Of a stretch of DNA of 64,000 nucleotides, positions 46,109 through 54,732 are shown piece by piece. The stretch lies in assembly GCF_050571805.1 (NCBI RefSeq), contig NZ_CP192219.1. One strand, given 5' to 3'. How positions within the stretch are numbered: position 1 is the stretch's first letter; every line of letters begins with the position of its first letter. Below the pieces are notes generated by a model that did no database searches, was not told the DNA's origin, and saw only the letters and a list, made by a program, of their open reading frames with translations. This DNA comes from Halodesulfovibrio aestuarii (lineage in GTDB: Bacteria; Desulfobacterota; Desulfovibrionia; Desulfovibrionales; Desulfovibrionaceae). A program made the position numbers and the translations under genes.

Positions 46109-47050
46109 ATGTCAGAAAATGTTAAACGAGTTGACCAGATTGTTGCTGTTTCAAAAGTCACGTGGGTTGGGCTTATTGTCAACGTCTTGCTCTCTGGATT
46201 AAAGATAGCCGCAGGTATTATGGGTAACAGCAGGGCTGTTACTGCGGATGGCATTCACAGTCTCTCTGATCTGGTAACAGATATTTCGCTCCTGTTAGGT
46301 GTACGTATGTGGACTGCTCCACCAGACGATTCCCATCCGTATGGTCATCAACGTTACGAAACCTTGATTACTGCCGGAATTGGAATTTTGCTTGCTGCAG
46401 TTGCTATGGGAATAGTAGTTGATGCGTCAATGGCTTATTCGGAGCAACACGTCCACCATGCAAAGTTTGTGGCCCTATGGGCTGCGCTGGCTTCAATTGT
46501 TGTTAAAGAGATTTTATTCAGATGGACAGCATATTACGGGCGTTTGTATAAAGCTCCGTCTGTTGTCGCTAATGCATGGCATCACCGCAGTGATGCGCTT
46601 AGTTCTATTCCTGCCGCAATCTCAGTGCTTGTTGCACTTATATTTCCTGAATTGCATTGGCTAGACCTTGCGGGCTCCATAATTGTCGCATTTTTTATTA
46701 TGCACGCAGCTTGGGAAGTGACGGTGCCCGCTGTAAACGAGCTTGTGGATAAAGGCGTCCCTAAAGATACTGTTGAAAGCCTTAAGAGGTTGGCATCCTC
46801 AGTTGCAGGTGTTCAGGATGTACATAAGGTGCGAACCCGCTATCAGGGGATTGCAGTTTTTGTAGACCTGCATATTTCGGTTGATGGCTCTATTTCTGTA
46901 GAGGAGGGACATGCCATCGCAGAGGAAGTGGAAAATCTGCTTCAGCAAAGTGAGTTTGACGTCGTTGATGCACTTGTACATGTTGATCCGCTAAAGCCTG
47001 CTGTACGAGAGAATTATCAACCTGGAAGAAGTAGGCTGGAAAATAATTAG
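46109..47050 (+). CDS. Cation diffusion facilitator family transporter
   Basis: 313 residues from ATG 46109. Six membrane helices (about 12-205) then a cytoplasmic ferredoxin-like domain (about 215-300). The metal sites are visible: ADGIHSLSD in helix 2 and HHRSDALSS in helix 5; PYGHQRYE in the loop is a CDF signature. It exports Zn2+, Fe2+ or Mn2+ by proton exchange; the metal cannot be named from sequence. It follows the ThiF-like gene by 31 bases, so may be cotranscribed. Confidence 0.93.
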   Translation: MSENVKRVDQIVAVSKVTWVGLIVNVLLSGLKIAAGIMGNSRAVTADGIHSLSDLVTDISLLLGVRMWTAPPDDSHPYGHQRYETLITAGIGILLAAVAMGIVVDASMAYSEQHVHHAKFVALWAALASIVVKEILFRWTAYYGRLYKAPSVVANAWHHRSDALSSIPAAISVLVALIFPELHWLDLAGSIIVAFFIMHAAWEVTVPAVNELVDKGVPKDTVESLKRLASSVAGVQDVHKVRTRYQGIAVFVDLHISVDGSISVEEGHAIAEEVENLLQQSEFDVVDALVHVDPLKPAVRENYQPGRSRLENN

Positions 47051-47062
47051 TTATAATATAGC

Positions 47063-47099
47063 AAAAAAAGCCGAGGCGATTGCCTCGGCTTTTTTTTTT
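47063..47099. terminator. Bidirectional terminator
   Basis: AAAAAAAGCCGAGGC, GATT loop, GCCTCGGCTTTTTTT, between convergent CDF and FmdB-like genes. Confidence 0.95.
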
Positions 47100-47103
47100 G
47101 AAA

Positions 47104-47400
47104 TTAATTGCTGGAGCTGCCTGGACAGCTGCCACATCCGCCGGAAGGACAGTTAGGCTTTGATTGTGGAATAGGTTTCTTAGGCATAGGAACTTTTTCA
47201 AATTTGGCTCCACCGCCACGCATGAGTGTGCTTGGTAATCGGTTGGTGCCACTTCCAGGGATAGGACTTGGCGCGCATACCATTCGGATTGTATCAGTGC
47301 TTCCGCAAGCAGGGCAGGTTTCACCAGAGGTACAGTCAGAAGAGGCTATCTCTTCGAATACTTCATTGCATTTTTGACAGTTAAAATCATAAAGAGGCAT
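47104..47400 (-). CDS. FmdB-type zinc ribbon protein
   Basis: 98 residues, MPLYDFNCQKCNEVFEEIAS at the start with two CxxC knuckles (CQKC, CPACG), the hallmark of the FmdB regulatory-like family. The C-terminal half is low-complexity, ending in CPSGGCGSCPGSS. Role unknown; proposed to regulate transcription. Confidence 0.88.
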   Translation of the reverse strand: MPLYDFNCQKCNEVFEEIASSDCTSGETCPACGSTDTIRMVCAPSPIPGSGTNRLPSTLMRGGGAKFEKVPMPKKPIPQSKPNCPSGGCGSCPGSSSN

Positions 47401-47548
47401 GTGCGCTCTCCTATGTATATAAGTATTTGTATCGTAACCTGATAGGCAACGTCTGTTGAATATTTTTGAGTTGCAGTACGTGCTACATGATGCCCCGTTG
47501 TCGAGGGCTGTAGAAGAACTATCAAGGCATTGGGGCAAAATCAAGTGG

Positions 47549-48379
47549 CTAGCGCTTCTTCCTTGACCGGATGCCCAAGACGTTAGGCAAACTCCATTGC
47601 TTATTTTCCGTATTCCAGAAATCACCAATATAGCGTCCAGCCCATGTGCGGGAAAGTTCTGGTGTATTTAAAAACATGCTCGCTTCAGGCCCTCCTTCAA
47701 CATACATTGCTGATACTAGCTGTAGTTGGGACTCAAGAAGACGTTTGGTAAATTTTCGTACAGTCATTGGTGTGCGGCAGTGGATAAAGACAATATTGCC
47801 GAAGATGTCCTTAGCAACAGCTGCAATAGATGTTTCTCTGGCTTTTTCAGGCCATAGTGGCGTTAGTGATGCTGAAAAGAGACGGTAGTTTTGTATTACA
47901 GTTGAATAGCTGGAGAGTAGTTTTCTATCCTGTTGCTGGTGTCTGTCTATAATGTCTACCGCAGGGAGACCCGGTTTTTTAGGATTGGCAACAAAAAATG
48001 AACCAAAGCTGTTGTGAATGAATCCATTGTTTATGTGTTCCTTATCGCGCATGTACCCGGTACTTTTGGAGTTATCCGGAAGATACATGGAGGCATTAAT
48101 AAGCGCTGTAAGGTTGTAGTGTGCTGCCCATTGCTCCGGTGTGAAAGCATCTCCCTCTCTGGAGCGCATAAGCAGAATGAATTCATAGTCATCAGGAGAA
48201 ATTCGGAGCGCCGTAATCGTAGCAGAAGTGAGTCCATTTGTTTCGACGGGAATTTCAGCCAAAGATAATCCTTTGGCAACTGTCGTCCAGTTGACCTCAG
48301 CTTTAAGCGGAAGTGTTGAGTTGCAAACCAGAATGAAGCTAGCTGCAACTATAAGTATGATGCGGCGGTAATGAATCAT
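47549..48379 (-). CDS. Exported phosphodiester glycosidase-like protein (NAGPA domain)
   Basis: 276 residues. Signal peptide (about 5-28, ending LKAEV). ALINASMYLPDNSKSTGYM, the GSFFVAN region and MYVEGGPEASMFLN fit the phosphodiester glycosidase family (N-acetylglucosamine-1-phosphodiester alpha-N-acetylglucosaminidase-like). It would act on glycans or glycan phosphates in the periplasm. No ribosome site is obvious. Substrate unknown. Confidence 0.72.
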   Translation of the reverse strand: MIHYRRIILIVAASFILVCNSTLPLKAEVNWTTVAKGLSLAEIPVETNGLTSATITALRISPDDYEFILLMRSREGDAFTPEQWAAHYNLTALINASMYLPDNSKSTGYMRDKEHINNGFIHNSFGSFFVANPKKPGLPAVDIIDRHQQQDRKLLSSYSTVIQNYRLFSASLTPLWPEKARETSIAAVAKDIFGNIVFIHCRTPMTVRKFTKRLLESQLQLVSAMYVEGGPEASMFLNTPELSRTWAGRYIGDFWNTENKQWSLPNVLGIRSRKKR

Positions 48380-48428
48380 TAAAAATATTTTCGGTGTGGC
48401 GGTGACTGCAAAGAGTCAAGCCGGAAAG

Positions 48429-48686
48429 TTAGTTATTTTGCGTTGCGTTGGTGCTCCGCTTTAGAAAAGTAATAAAACAGAAGCCGGCAAGGGCAAAAAA
48501 TGGCAGAGCAGGTAAAAAACCTTGCTGAAAAATTGCGACAAAAGCAATAGTAATGGAAGTATATGGTGCAAGCCAGTTAAGTATAAAAGTCATAATTTTT
48601 CCTGCTGTTCCTTCAGGAGAACGGAGAAGAACAAAGCTTGCAAGCGCCACAACAAGTACTAAATAAATAATCTGCCAAGAATACAT
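48429..48686 (-). CDS. Small integral membrane protein
   Basis: 85 residues with GGAGAG nine bases upstream. Three hydrophobic stretches (about 6-21, 30-50, 55-73) and a short polar tail. No family recognised. Confidence 0.6.
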   Translation of the reverse strand: MYSWQIIYLVLVVALASFVLLRSPEGTAGKIMTFILNWLAPYTSITIAFVAIFQQGFLPALPFFALAGFCFITFLKRSTNATQNN

Positions 48687-48789
48687 AAAAAATATCTCTC
48701 CATTATGTTTGTTGTATTTTTATCTTATACATTTAATACGCCTAGGTTGAAAGTCTGTCTATATGAAACTAAATGACTATATTTAAATA

Positions 48790-48819
48790 TTGACATATCA
48801 AGTTCTATTGATATATAAA
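48790..48819 (+). promoter_or_regulatory. metF promoter with embedded operator-like palindrome
   Basis: TTGACA (48790-48795), 18-base spacer, TATAAA (48814-48819). Within the spacer ATATCAA and TTGATAT (48795-48801, 48808-48814) form a perfect inverted repeat, where a repressor would block polymerase. Confidence 0.6.
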
Positions 48820-48881
48820 TAGCTATCGCATGAACAAAAGTGATACTGGGTTGATTAAATAGAAATGTTGAGGGTAGTTTT

Positions 48882-49754
48882 GTGAAAATTATTGATGCCA
48901 TTAAAAGTCAGAGTAAGCCTTTTTATTCACTTGAATTTTTTCCACCGAAAGAGAAAAAGCAATGGGATTCTTTTTTCTCAACTGTGGAACGTTTAAAGGC
49001 GCTTAATCCATTGTTCGCTTCTGTTACATATGGTGCAGGAGGTTCCACACAAGATAACACTCTTGAAATTACGTCTCGGATGAAGCACGAGGCCGGTATC
49101 GAGCCGATGGCCCACCTTACTTGTGTTGGTGCTTCAAAGGAAAAAATTAACGGGTTTATTAATAAACTGCGGGAAGCAGATGTTCATAACGTGTTAGCTT
49201 TACGGGGTGATCGTCCTGCAGATGAAAAATTTAGTTGGACAGATCAGCAGCTTAGATATGCTTCTGATTTGGTAGGACTTGTGAGTAACGAGCATCCGGA
49301 CTTTGGTATTTCTGTAGCCGGTTATCCTGCAGCGCATCCAGAGTCCCCGACTTTTGCTGATGACTTGCACTACACACGTGTTAAAATTGATGCCGGTAGT
49401 GATTTTGTCGTAACACAGTTGTTCTTTGATGTACGGGAATATTTCGACTTTGTATCACGCTTACGTAGTAATGGAATTAACAAGCCTGTTATTCCGGGTA
49501 TTCTTCCAATACAATCACTTAGCTCTATTCGTCGTATTTTAAGCCTTTGTGGTGCAAACATTCCCGGACAGTTGTATCTTTCTTTGGAAGAAGCAAACGA
49601 GAAGGGTGGCGACGATGCTGTAAAAGAAACCGGATTAAAGTTTGCTGTGAACCAGATTCGACAACTTGTTGATGGAGGCGCTCCGGGCATTCATCTCTAT
49701 ACGCTCAACAAAGCTGATATGTGTCTGGAATTAGCAGACAGAGTAAAGTTATAA
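48882..49754 (+). CDS. metF: 5,10-methylenetetrahydrofolate reductase
   Basis: 290 residues; GTG start at 48882 with GAGGG seven bases upstream. FAD-dependent TIM barrel: YSLEFFPPKE with the catalytic Glu, VTYGAGGST, HLTCVGAS, LALRGDRP, and TQLFFDV. It makes 5-methyl-THF for methionine synthesis; in sulfate reducers it can also serve the Wood-Ljungdahl methyl branch, but no partner genes are here. Single gene with its own promoter. Confidence 0.95.
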   Translation: MKIIDAIKSQSKPFYSLEFFPPKEKKQWDSFFSTVERLKALNPLFASVTYGAGGSTQDNTLEITSRMKHEAGIEPMAHLTCVGASKEKINGFINKLREADVHNVLALRGDRPADEKFSWTDQQLRYASDLVGLVSNEHPDFGISVAGYPAAHPESPTFADDLHYTRVKIDAGSDFVVTQLFFDVREYFDFVSRLRSNGINKPVIPGILPIQSLSSIRRILSLCGANIPGQLYLSLEEANEKGGDDAVKETGLKFAVNQIRQLVDGGAPGIHLYTLNKADMCLELADRVKL

Positions 49755-49764
49755 GATTTTTTTC

Positions 49765-49792
49765 TGCGGTGGGTATACCTATGCCCACCGCA
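49765..49792. other. Hairpin between metF and nitroreductase
   Basis: TGCGGTGGG and CCCACCGCA. No T-run after either arm, so a weak or factor-dependent terminator between convergent genes. Confidence 0.5.
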
Positions 49793-49799
49793 GGGAAAG

Positions 49800-50438
49800 T
49801 TAATCAAAAGAGAGAACTAGCTCATCATATGACTTACGTTTTTTCTTCGGCAAAACTTCTGCATTTTTAGCATGATGTCCTACTGCCAGAAGCAGTGGAA
49901 CCCAGTAGTTCTCTGGAATATTGAATTCTTTTTTTACACCATCGTGATCGAAACCGTCCATCGGATGAGTTTCCAACCCTCTAGCAGCGGCTGCATACAT
50001 GAGTGACATTGCAAAGAATGCAGTGTTTTTTACCGCAAACGCCAGTTCAGAATCGTGCGATTTGCCGTAAAGCCGTTCGCATACACCATGGAACCAGTCT
50101 ATTTGGTCTTCTTTTAATTCCCCGTCCTGCAATTTATGTTTTTTTACGAGTTTGAATGCCTCGTTGTCCTTATGCCATGCTTTTGTATCTGCGAGTATAA
50201 TAAGTGTGACGGGTGCTTCACTTACCTTTAACTGGTTCATAGCCAGTTTTTGTAAGCGCATTTTTTCTTCTTTATCGCGGAGTACCATGATGTTCCAAGG
50301 CTGCAAGTTGAAGCTCGACGGTGAATGAGTTGCGTCCTCAACGAGCTCTCGGAGCAAGGCTTCCGGTACATCGCGTTCGGGATCAAAAAAGTTAATTGCC
50401 CGCCTGTGTTGTAGAATCTGCTTGAATGTTTTTTCCAT
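49800..50438 (-). CDS. Nitroreductase family flavoprotein
   Basis: 212 residues from MEKTFKQILQHRRAI at 50438, AGGAG six bases upstream; the longer frame has no ribosome site. HRRAINFFDPERDVP, THSPSSFNLQPWNIMVL, and GLETHPMDGFD are standard FMN-binding motifs (NfsB/YfkO type). It reduces nitro or quinone compounds with NAD(P)H. The inverted repeat ATAAC-N6-GTTAT at 50510-50525 lies in the promoter between it and the divergent Usp gene. Confidence 0.92.
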   Translation of the reverse strand: MEKTFKQILQHRRAINFFDPERDVPEALLRELVEDATHSPSSFNLQPWNIMVLRDKEEKMRLQKLAMNQLKVSEAPVTLIILADTKAWHKDNEAFKLVKKHKLQDGELKEDQIDWFHGVCERLYGKSHDSELAFAVKNTAFFAMSLMYAAAARGLETHPMDGFDHDGVKKEFNIPENYWVPLLLAVGHHAKNAEVLPKKKRKSYDELVLSFD

Positions 50439-50605
50439 AATAACTCCTGTAATAGGCTTAAGCCGAAGCATGATTTGTACTATGGTTCTACTGAGCTTGC
50501 TGGAATAGTATAACAATATAGTTATCATGCAAAGAATATTACCGGAGCGATACACTTTTTCTGGATGAGCGGCAGAGTCCGTTGATTGCTTAAAGGAGAT
50601 GCACA

Positions 50606-51109
50606 GTGAAAGAACTGCGAATTCTTGTGGCATATGATGCCAGCCAAAGTGCCCGCGATGCCCTTACGTATTGTCGTGAATTAGTGGAACTTATCGCAGA
50701 TAAATGCGGAGGGAAATACACCATTCTTGTTCTGACCATAGAACAATTACCTGCTTGTTCCTTGTTTTCCAGTATGGGGGCATGGAAAGAACAGTGCGCT
50801 AAGGCTCATAAAAAACAGCTTTTAGTGCATGAACAGATTGTTGATGAAGTAAAACAGTCAGGGCTTGATCCCTCATGCATTACGAACAAGTTTGTTACAC
50901 TTGATGAGCGTGATGAACCTTTGGAAGATTCTGAGCGAAAGAGATTGATAGCAAAGGCTATTTTGAAAGAGTTGAAGCAAGGGCATTACAACACGCTCGT
51001 AATCGGGAGACGAGGAGTTACTCGCAGTGATGCATATTTGTTCGGTAGTGTGTCGCAGTATCTTTTGCAGGAAGCTAAAAAGTGCGTAATTTGGCTGTTA
51101 TGTCGATAA
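50606..51109 (+). CDS. Universal stress protein
   Basis: 167 residues; GTG start at 50606 with AAAGGAG upstream. The ATP loop IGRRG ... YLFGSVSQ fits G-x2-G-x9-GS exactly, so ATP binding is likely, unlike in the tandem Usp at 44128. Divergent from the nitroreductase. Confidence 0.85.
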   Translation: MKELRILVAYDASQSARDALTYCRELVELIADKCGGKYTILVLTIEQLPACSLFSSMGAWKEQCAKAHKKQLLVHEQIVDEVKQSGLDPSCITNKFVTLDERDEPLEDSERKRLIAKAILKELKQGHYNTLVIGRRGVTRSDAYLFGSVSQYLLQEAKKCVIWLLCR

Positions 51110-51138
51110 AAAAAGCCCACAAACGAGTGGGCTTTTTA
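51109..51138. terminator. Bidirectional terminator
   Basis: AAAAAGCCCAC and GTGGGCTTTTT around AAACGA. Confidence 0.92.
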
Positions 51139-51145
51139 TGAGTAT

Positions 51146-51517
51146 TTATTGGGGCATAGCGATGACCCGCCATGGCAGATAGGTTTGTGATTTTTCATTT
51201 TCTGCATCAGCAATGTATCGAACGTTATCGATGGTTACGATGACAGGTTTGAATATAGGCTCCTGATTCGGAGTCAGGATCTTGTATGCAGGACTGTCGG
51301 TGGTGATAATCTGCACAATAGAATTGCAGACTTGATATCTATTCCATTGTACCCATGAAAGCATGGCAAGAAGAACTACAGTGGTAATAACCCCGGTGAC
51401 CCCTAAGAAACCGCCAACACGCAACGTGCGGCGTAAGAACATAAATAGTAAAATGAAAGCAAGACCAAAAAGCATCCAGTCTTGTCCCACCATGAGCAGC
51501 ATTTCATTCCATGACAT
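51146..51517 (-). CDS. Membrane protein of unknown function
   Basis: 123 residues, AGAGG upstream of 51517. Two hydrophobic helices (about 12-30 and 36-56), then a soluble C-terminal domain of strands ending in VRYIADAENEKSQTYLPWRV. Not recognised; the layout loosely resembles NfeD-like proteins. Confidence 0.6.
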   Translation of the reverse strand: MSWNEMLLMVGQDWMLFGLAFILLFMFLRRTLRVGGFLGVTGVITTVVLLAMLSWVQWNRYQVCNSIVQIITTDSPAYKILTPNQEPIFKPVIVTIDNVRYIADAENEKSQTYLPWRVIAMPQ

Positions 51518-51590
51518 TCGCTTATCCTCTTTACAAAATCATCCTGCTTAAACTCTATGTGCGGATATCTTTGTTTGCAAGATGTTGGAG

Positions 51591-52490
51591 TTAGTTTCTG
51601 TAGAGTAATTTATCTGTATCTAGATACGAGGTTACAGCTTTTTCAAACTTGTCGAGTAATCGTGTACGATATTTTACCTTATGAGTAACGGAGTAGAAGA
51701 AGCGGCTGATTGGGGGGCCCTTGATGTCAATTGGGAATACCTCTCCGTTATCCAGTTCTCTTTGAATGGCAAAAGGCGACATGCAGGAAATTGTATTAGG
51801 ATTGTGCAGAATTCGTTTTATGGATTCCGTGTGATCTAATTCGAGAACCACATTGAGCTTACTCATTAACGGTCCCATATATTCTTCAAGGGCGTCGCGG
51901 ACTCCGGCACCCAGTTCTCGGAGAATCCATTTTTTGTCGAGCAATTCTTCAATATCATAAGGGCCGTTCTTAGCAAGATTTTCATCAGTGGATACAATGA
52001 TGAGGTCATCTTCGCAGAGGCGGGTGTAGATGAGTTGCTTGTTCGGGATTTCATTTTCTACCAAGCCAAGATCAATATCGCCGTTTTCTACCTTTTCTAT
52101 GATAGCTTGCGGGCTGGAAAAGACCGTTTCGATGGTAACTTTCTTATATGAGTCTGAAACTTCAAAAAGAATTTGCGGTAGTATGTAATCGGCAATAGTG
52201 GACGAAGCGCCCACTTTTAGAATTCCTGTAAGCAAGTCTCCTTCAAATGAATGAAGTACGTTATGGAAATTTTCCATGACAGGTTCAAGATTTTGCAGCA
52301 GCAAGCGCCCATTGGAGTTCAGGCTTAGTCTGCGGTTGAGACGATCAAAAAGCTGAACTCCAAGTTCCTGTTCCAGGCCTTTAATGGCAACTGAAACGGC
52401 AGATTGAGTGAGAAAATGCTCTTTTGCCACAACAGAAATGTTAGGCGTTTTAGCAAGGGATAAAAAAAGTTCTAGCTGTCGAAAGTTCAT
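51591..52490 (-). CDS. LysR family transcriptional regulator
   Basis: 299 residues, GGAGG before the start at 52490. N-terminal winged helix (MNFRQLELFLSLAKTPNISVVAKEHFLTQSAVSVAIKGLEQELG) and a type 2 periplasmic-binding-like ligand domain (about 90-295). Effector unknown. Its upstream neighbour on the other strand is missing: the next 668 bases have no gene, although LysR genes usually face their target. Confidence 0.93.
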   Translation of the reverse strand: MNFRQLELFLSLAKTPNISVVAKEHFLTQSAVSVAIKGLEQELGVQLFDRLNRRLSLNSNGRLLLQNLEPVMENFHNVLHSFEGDLLTGILKVGASSTIADYILPQILFEVSDSYKKVTIETVFSSPQAIIEKVENGDIDLGLVENEIPNKQLIYTRLCEDDLIIVSTDENLAKNGPYDIEELLDKKWILRELGAGVRDALEEYMGPLMSKLNVVLELDHTESIKRILHNPNTISCMSPFAIQRELDNGEVFPIDIKGPPISRFFYSVTHKVKYRTRLLDKFEKAVTSYLDTDKLLYRN

Positions 52491-52499
52491 GAGTCCTCC

Positions 52500-52530
52500 A
52501 TACCAATTCCAAAGTACGGGGAATTGGTAT
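52500..52530. promoter_or_regulatory. LysR-type operator
   Basis: ATACCAATTCC and GGAATTGGTAT are perfect 11-base inverted arms, nine bases apart, immediately upstream of the LysR ribosome site. The T-N-A spacing and place suit autorepression and divergent activation. Confidence 0.75.
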
Positions 52531-53158
52531 GATAGTCAAAATAGTCTGCAAATTAATCCATAGATAAGGAGTAAGTGCCAATAATGAGCGTTTACTCATA
52601 AAGAAAAGAACATCATATACATTGAATTACGACGATATATTGTTCTAAAGAATTAATAATCCCTCTGGAGCAAGCTGTACTGCAGAGGGATCACACATAC
52701 ATTTGGTTATTATCCGATCTGTAGAAACGGTGTTAAAAGAGATTAGATAGAACCTCGGAGCAAACACTAGTTTCTTTTTTGAGATAATAAGGGCGTCAGA
52801 CACCACTGTACGCCAATTTTGTCATAGTGCAACCCCCAAAAAAGTACGGGGGTAAGAAGGCAGACGCGGAAGATATGAAAAGTAAGCTTGTTATATTTTT
52901 ATCTCAATTCTTACTGATCATATCTTGTAATAATTAGCGCAGAAGAACAGAGTAAAAACGTATAGAAATATTTGTTGAAGGAGCTGGTTAAAAATTCATG
53001 GGAAACCGCAATGCGCGCGAGTAATCGTCTTGACTGACCAAGCTGTTGGGATTAGCTATGCAGTACGAGTGTATGCTGAAATTACTGGATCCGCTTTGCA
53101 TGCGTAGCATGTGGCGGGAAAATGTCTTTTACTATATATTATAAGGTCATAGAAAAAC
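52531..53158. other. Long geneless region facing the LysR gene
   Basis: No coding frame of any length with a good ribosome site. Hairpins: ATGAG ... CTCAT (52584-52599), ATCCCTCTG ... CAGAGGGAT (52659-52691), ACCCCC ... GGGGGT (52832-52853), and GCATG ... CATGC-type repeats near 53098-53112. It may hold a regulatory RNA controlled by the LysR protein or be a decayed target gene. Confidence 0.45.
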
Positions 53159-53530
53159 ATGCATGATGACGTGTTACAACTGCGTGATGAATTAGTAGAA
53201 ACTGCATTAGAAGCGTTGCTGGATTCTGGATACAAAGATGTTCGTACCTACGGGTTTGAAGGTTTTGATGAGCCGGAAGAAGTTAACGGTTTTATGCCGG
53301 AACTGCAGGCAACTAACAGAAAGAATGTTAAATTTATTTTTGATGTTGTTACTAAAGATTTTTTTGCTTTACCGGAAACATCGCAGCGTTTTAAAGCCTT
53401 TGCGGATTTTGCAGATGGTCACGATATTCAGTTTGTTGTCATCGTTCCGGAAGGTGAAGAAGGATTTGCAAGTGCTTTCATTGAAGATTTAGAAATATCT
53501 GATGAAAGTATTGAAATTTGGGAAGCCTAG
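53159..53530 (+). CDS. Acidic protein of unknown function
   Basis: 123 residues, acidic. SGYKDVRTYGFEGFDEPEEVNGFMPEL, then KFIFDVVTKDFFALPETSQRFKAFADFA and IQFVVIVPE give a beta-alpha-beta plan with spaced Asp/Glu, like a reduced restriction-endonuclease-like fold, but the catalytic Asp-(Glu)xLys is not clear. No family recognised. Weak ribosome site. It precedes gap by 63 bases and may be cotranscribed. Confidence 0.6.
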   Translation: MHDDVLQLRDELVETALEALLDSGYKDVRTYGFEGFDEPEEVNGFMPELQATNRKNVKFIFDVVTKDFFALPETSQRFKAFADFADGHDIQFVVIVPEGEEGFASAFIEDLEISDESIEIWEA

Positions 53531-53593
53531 AACCTGCGGTTGTCGAGTAGCTTTTGTTTGTTCGACAAGTTGTGTTTTTCAGCTGGGGGAGAG

Positions 53594-54613
53594 ATGTCTG
53601 TAACTATTGGGATTAATGGGTTCGGCCGTATAGGCCGGTACCTTGCCCGTCTACTCTCCGGACATGAGAATTTGCGTCTTGTAACGGTTAATGATCTCAT
53701 GTCCGCTGAAGATGCGACGCATCTATTACGATACGATTCTGTTCATGGTCGCTTTATGGACGCAAAAAGTGTTGAGGGCGGATTTTCGCTGAACAATTCT
53801 TTTGTGTCAGTCACCCAGAAAGCTTATGGAGAGTGGGACTGGAGCGGGTGTGACATTGTAATTGAGGCGGCAGGTTGTTTTGCAGCTCGCGAACATTGCC
53901 TGCAACATATAGCAAGCGGAGCTAAAAAGGTTCTTGTTGCCTGTCCAGCACCGGAGGCTGATGTAACAATTGTTATGGGGGTGAATGAGCAGGATTTGCG
54001 CTCTGATCATCATATCATTTCAAATGCATCATGTACTACCAACTGTCTTGCGCTCCCGTTGTATCATCTCCACAACCATTTTGGGGTAAGACACGGGTAT
54101 ATGACAACCATCCATCCGGTAACGCAACGTCAGAAGTTGCTGGATGATGATTACCCTGATCTTCGTCGCGCCCGTGCGTGTCATATGAATATGCTTCCTA
54201 CTCCTGTTGGTACTGCAAAAACAGTGGCAGAAGTTATTCCGGACATGGAAGGAAGATTGCAGGGGATTGCTTTTCGTGTTCCTACATTAAGTGTAGCGAT
54301 GATTGACTGTGTTTTCGAACTGGAAAAATCCGCTACAGTGGAAGACGTAAATAAAGTGCTGCGCGAGGCAGCAAATGAGCATCTTGGATATACTGAAGAA
54401 CCGCTTGTTTCATGTGACTTTAATGGCTCTACGTTTGGTTCCATCGTGGATGGCCAGCTTACTGCTATACAGGATGGAACAATGCTTAAGCTGGTAGCGT
54501 GGTATGATAACGAAGCCAGTTTTTCTAATCAGCTTCTGCGGCTTACAGAAAAAGTTGCCGGAATGATTGAAGCTGAAAGAACATTGAGAAGCGAGATGGC
54601 GTCAGTTGTCTGA
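53594..54613 (+). CDS. gap: Glyceraldehyde-3-phosphate dehydrogenase
   Basis: 339 residues from MSVTIGINGFGRIGR at 53594 (GGGGGAGAG upstream). NAD Rossmann domain with TVNDL (Asp specific for NAD+), catalytic Cys147 in SNASCTTNC, and the His of TTIHPVT. The S-loop RRARACHMNMLPTPVGTAKTV is divergent from the common RGGRAAAQNIIPSSTGAAKAV. The enzyme acts in glycolysis or gluconeogenesis. It may be a secondary GAPDH given the divergence. Ends at a strong terminator. Confidence 0.93.
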   Translation: MSVTIGINGFGRIGRYLARLLSGHENLRLVTVNDLMSAEDATHLLRYDSVHGRFMDAKSVEGGFSLNNSFVSVTQKAYGEWDWSGCDIVIEAAGCFAAREHCLQHIASGAKKVLVACPAPEADVTIVMGVNEQDLRSDHHIISNASCTTNCLALPLYHLHNHFGVRHGYMTTIHPVTQRQKLLDDDYPDLRRARACHMNMLPTPVGTAKTVAEVIPDMEGRLQGIAFRVPTLSVAMIDCVFELEKSATVEDVNKVLREAANEHLGYTEEPLVSCDFNGSTFGSIVDGQLTAIQDGTMLKLVAWYDNEASFSNQLLRLTEKVAGMIEAERTLRSEMASVV

Positions 54614-54640
54614 TGATGTATTTAGTAATTTGTTGAAATA

Positions 54641-54674
54641 AAAAAATCTGCCTGAGAAGGCAGATTTTTTTTAT
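54641..54674 (+). terminator. Terminator of gap
   Basis: AAAAAATCTGCC and GGCAGATTTTTT around TGAGAA. Confidence 0.93.
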
Positions 54675-54732
54675 TTCCGGCAGTGGGATTCGTTTCTTGC
54701 CTCTTGTTGGATGAAATGATTAGGTGATTTGT

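Noticed and set aside
49765..49792. Intrinsic terminator after metF
   Set aside because: The stem is good but neither strand has a T-run after it; listed only as a hairpin.
52583..53022. Tiny frames after ribosome-site-like sequence (five and eight codons) in the region facing the LysR gene
   Set aside because: Too short, and the spacing to the ribosome sites is wrong; more likely part of RNA structures.
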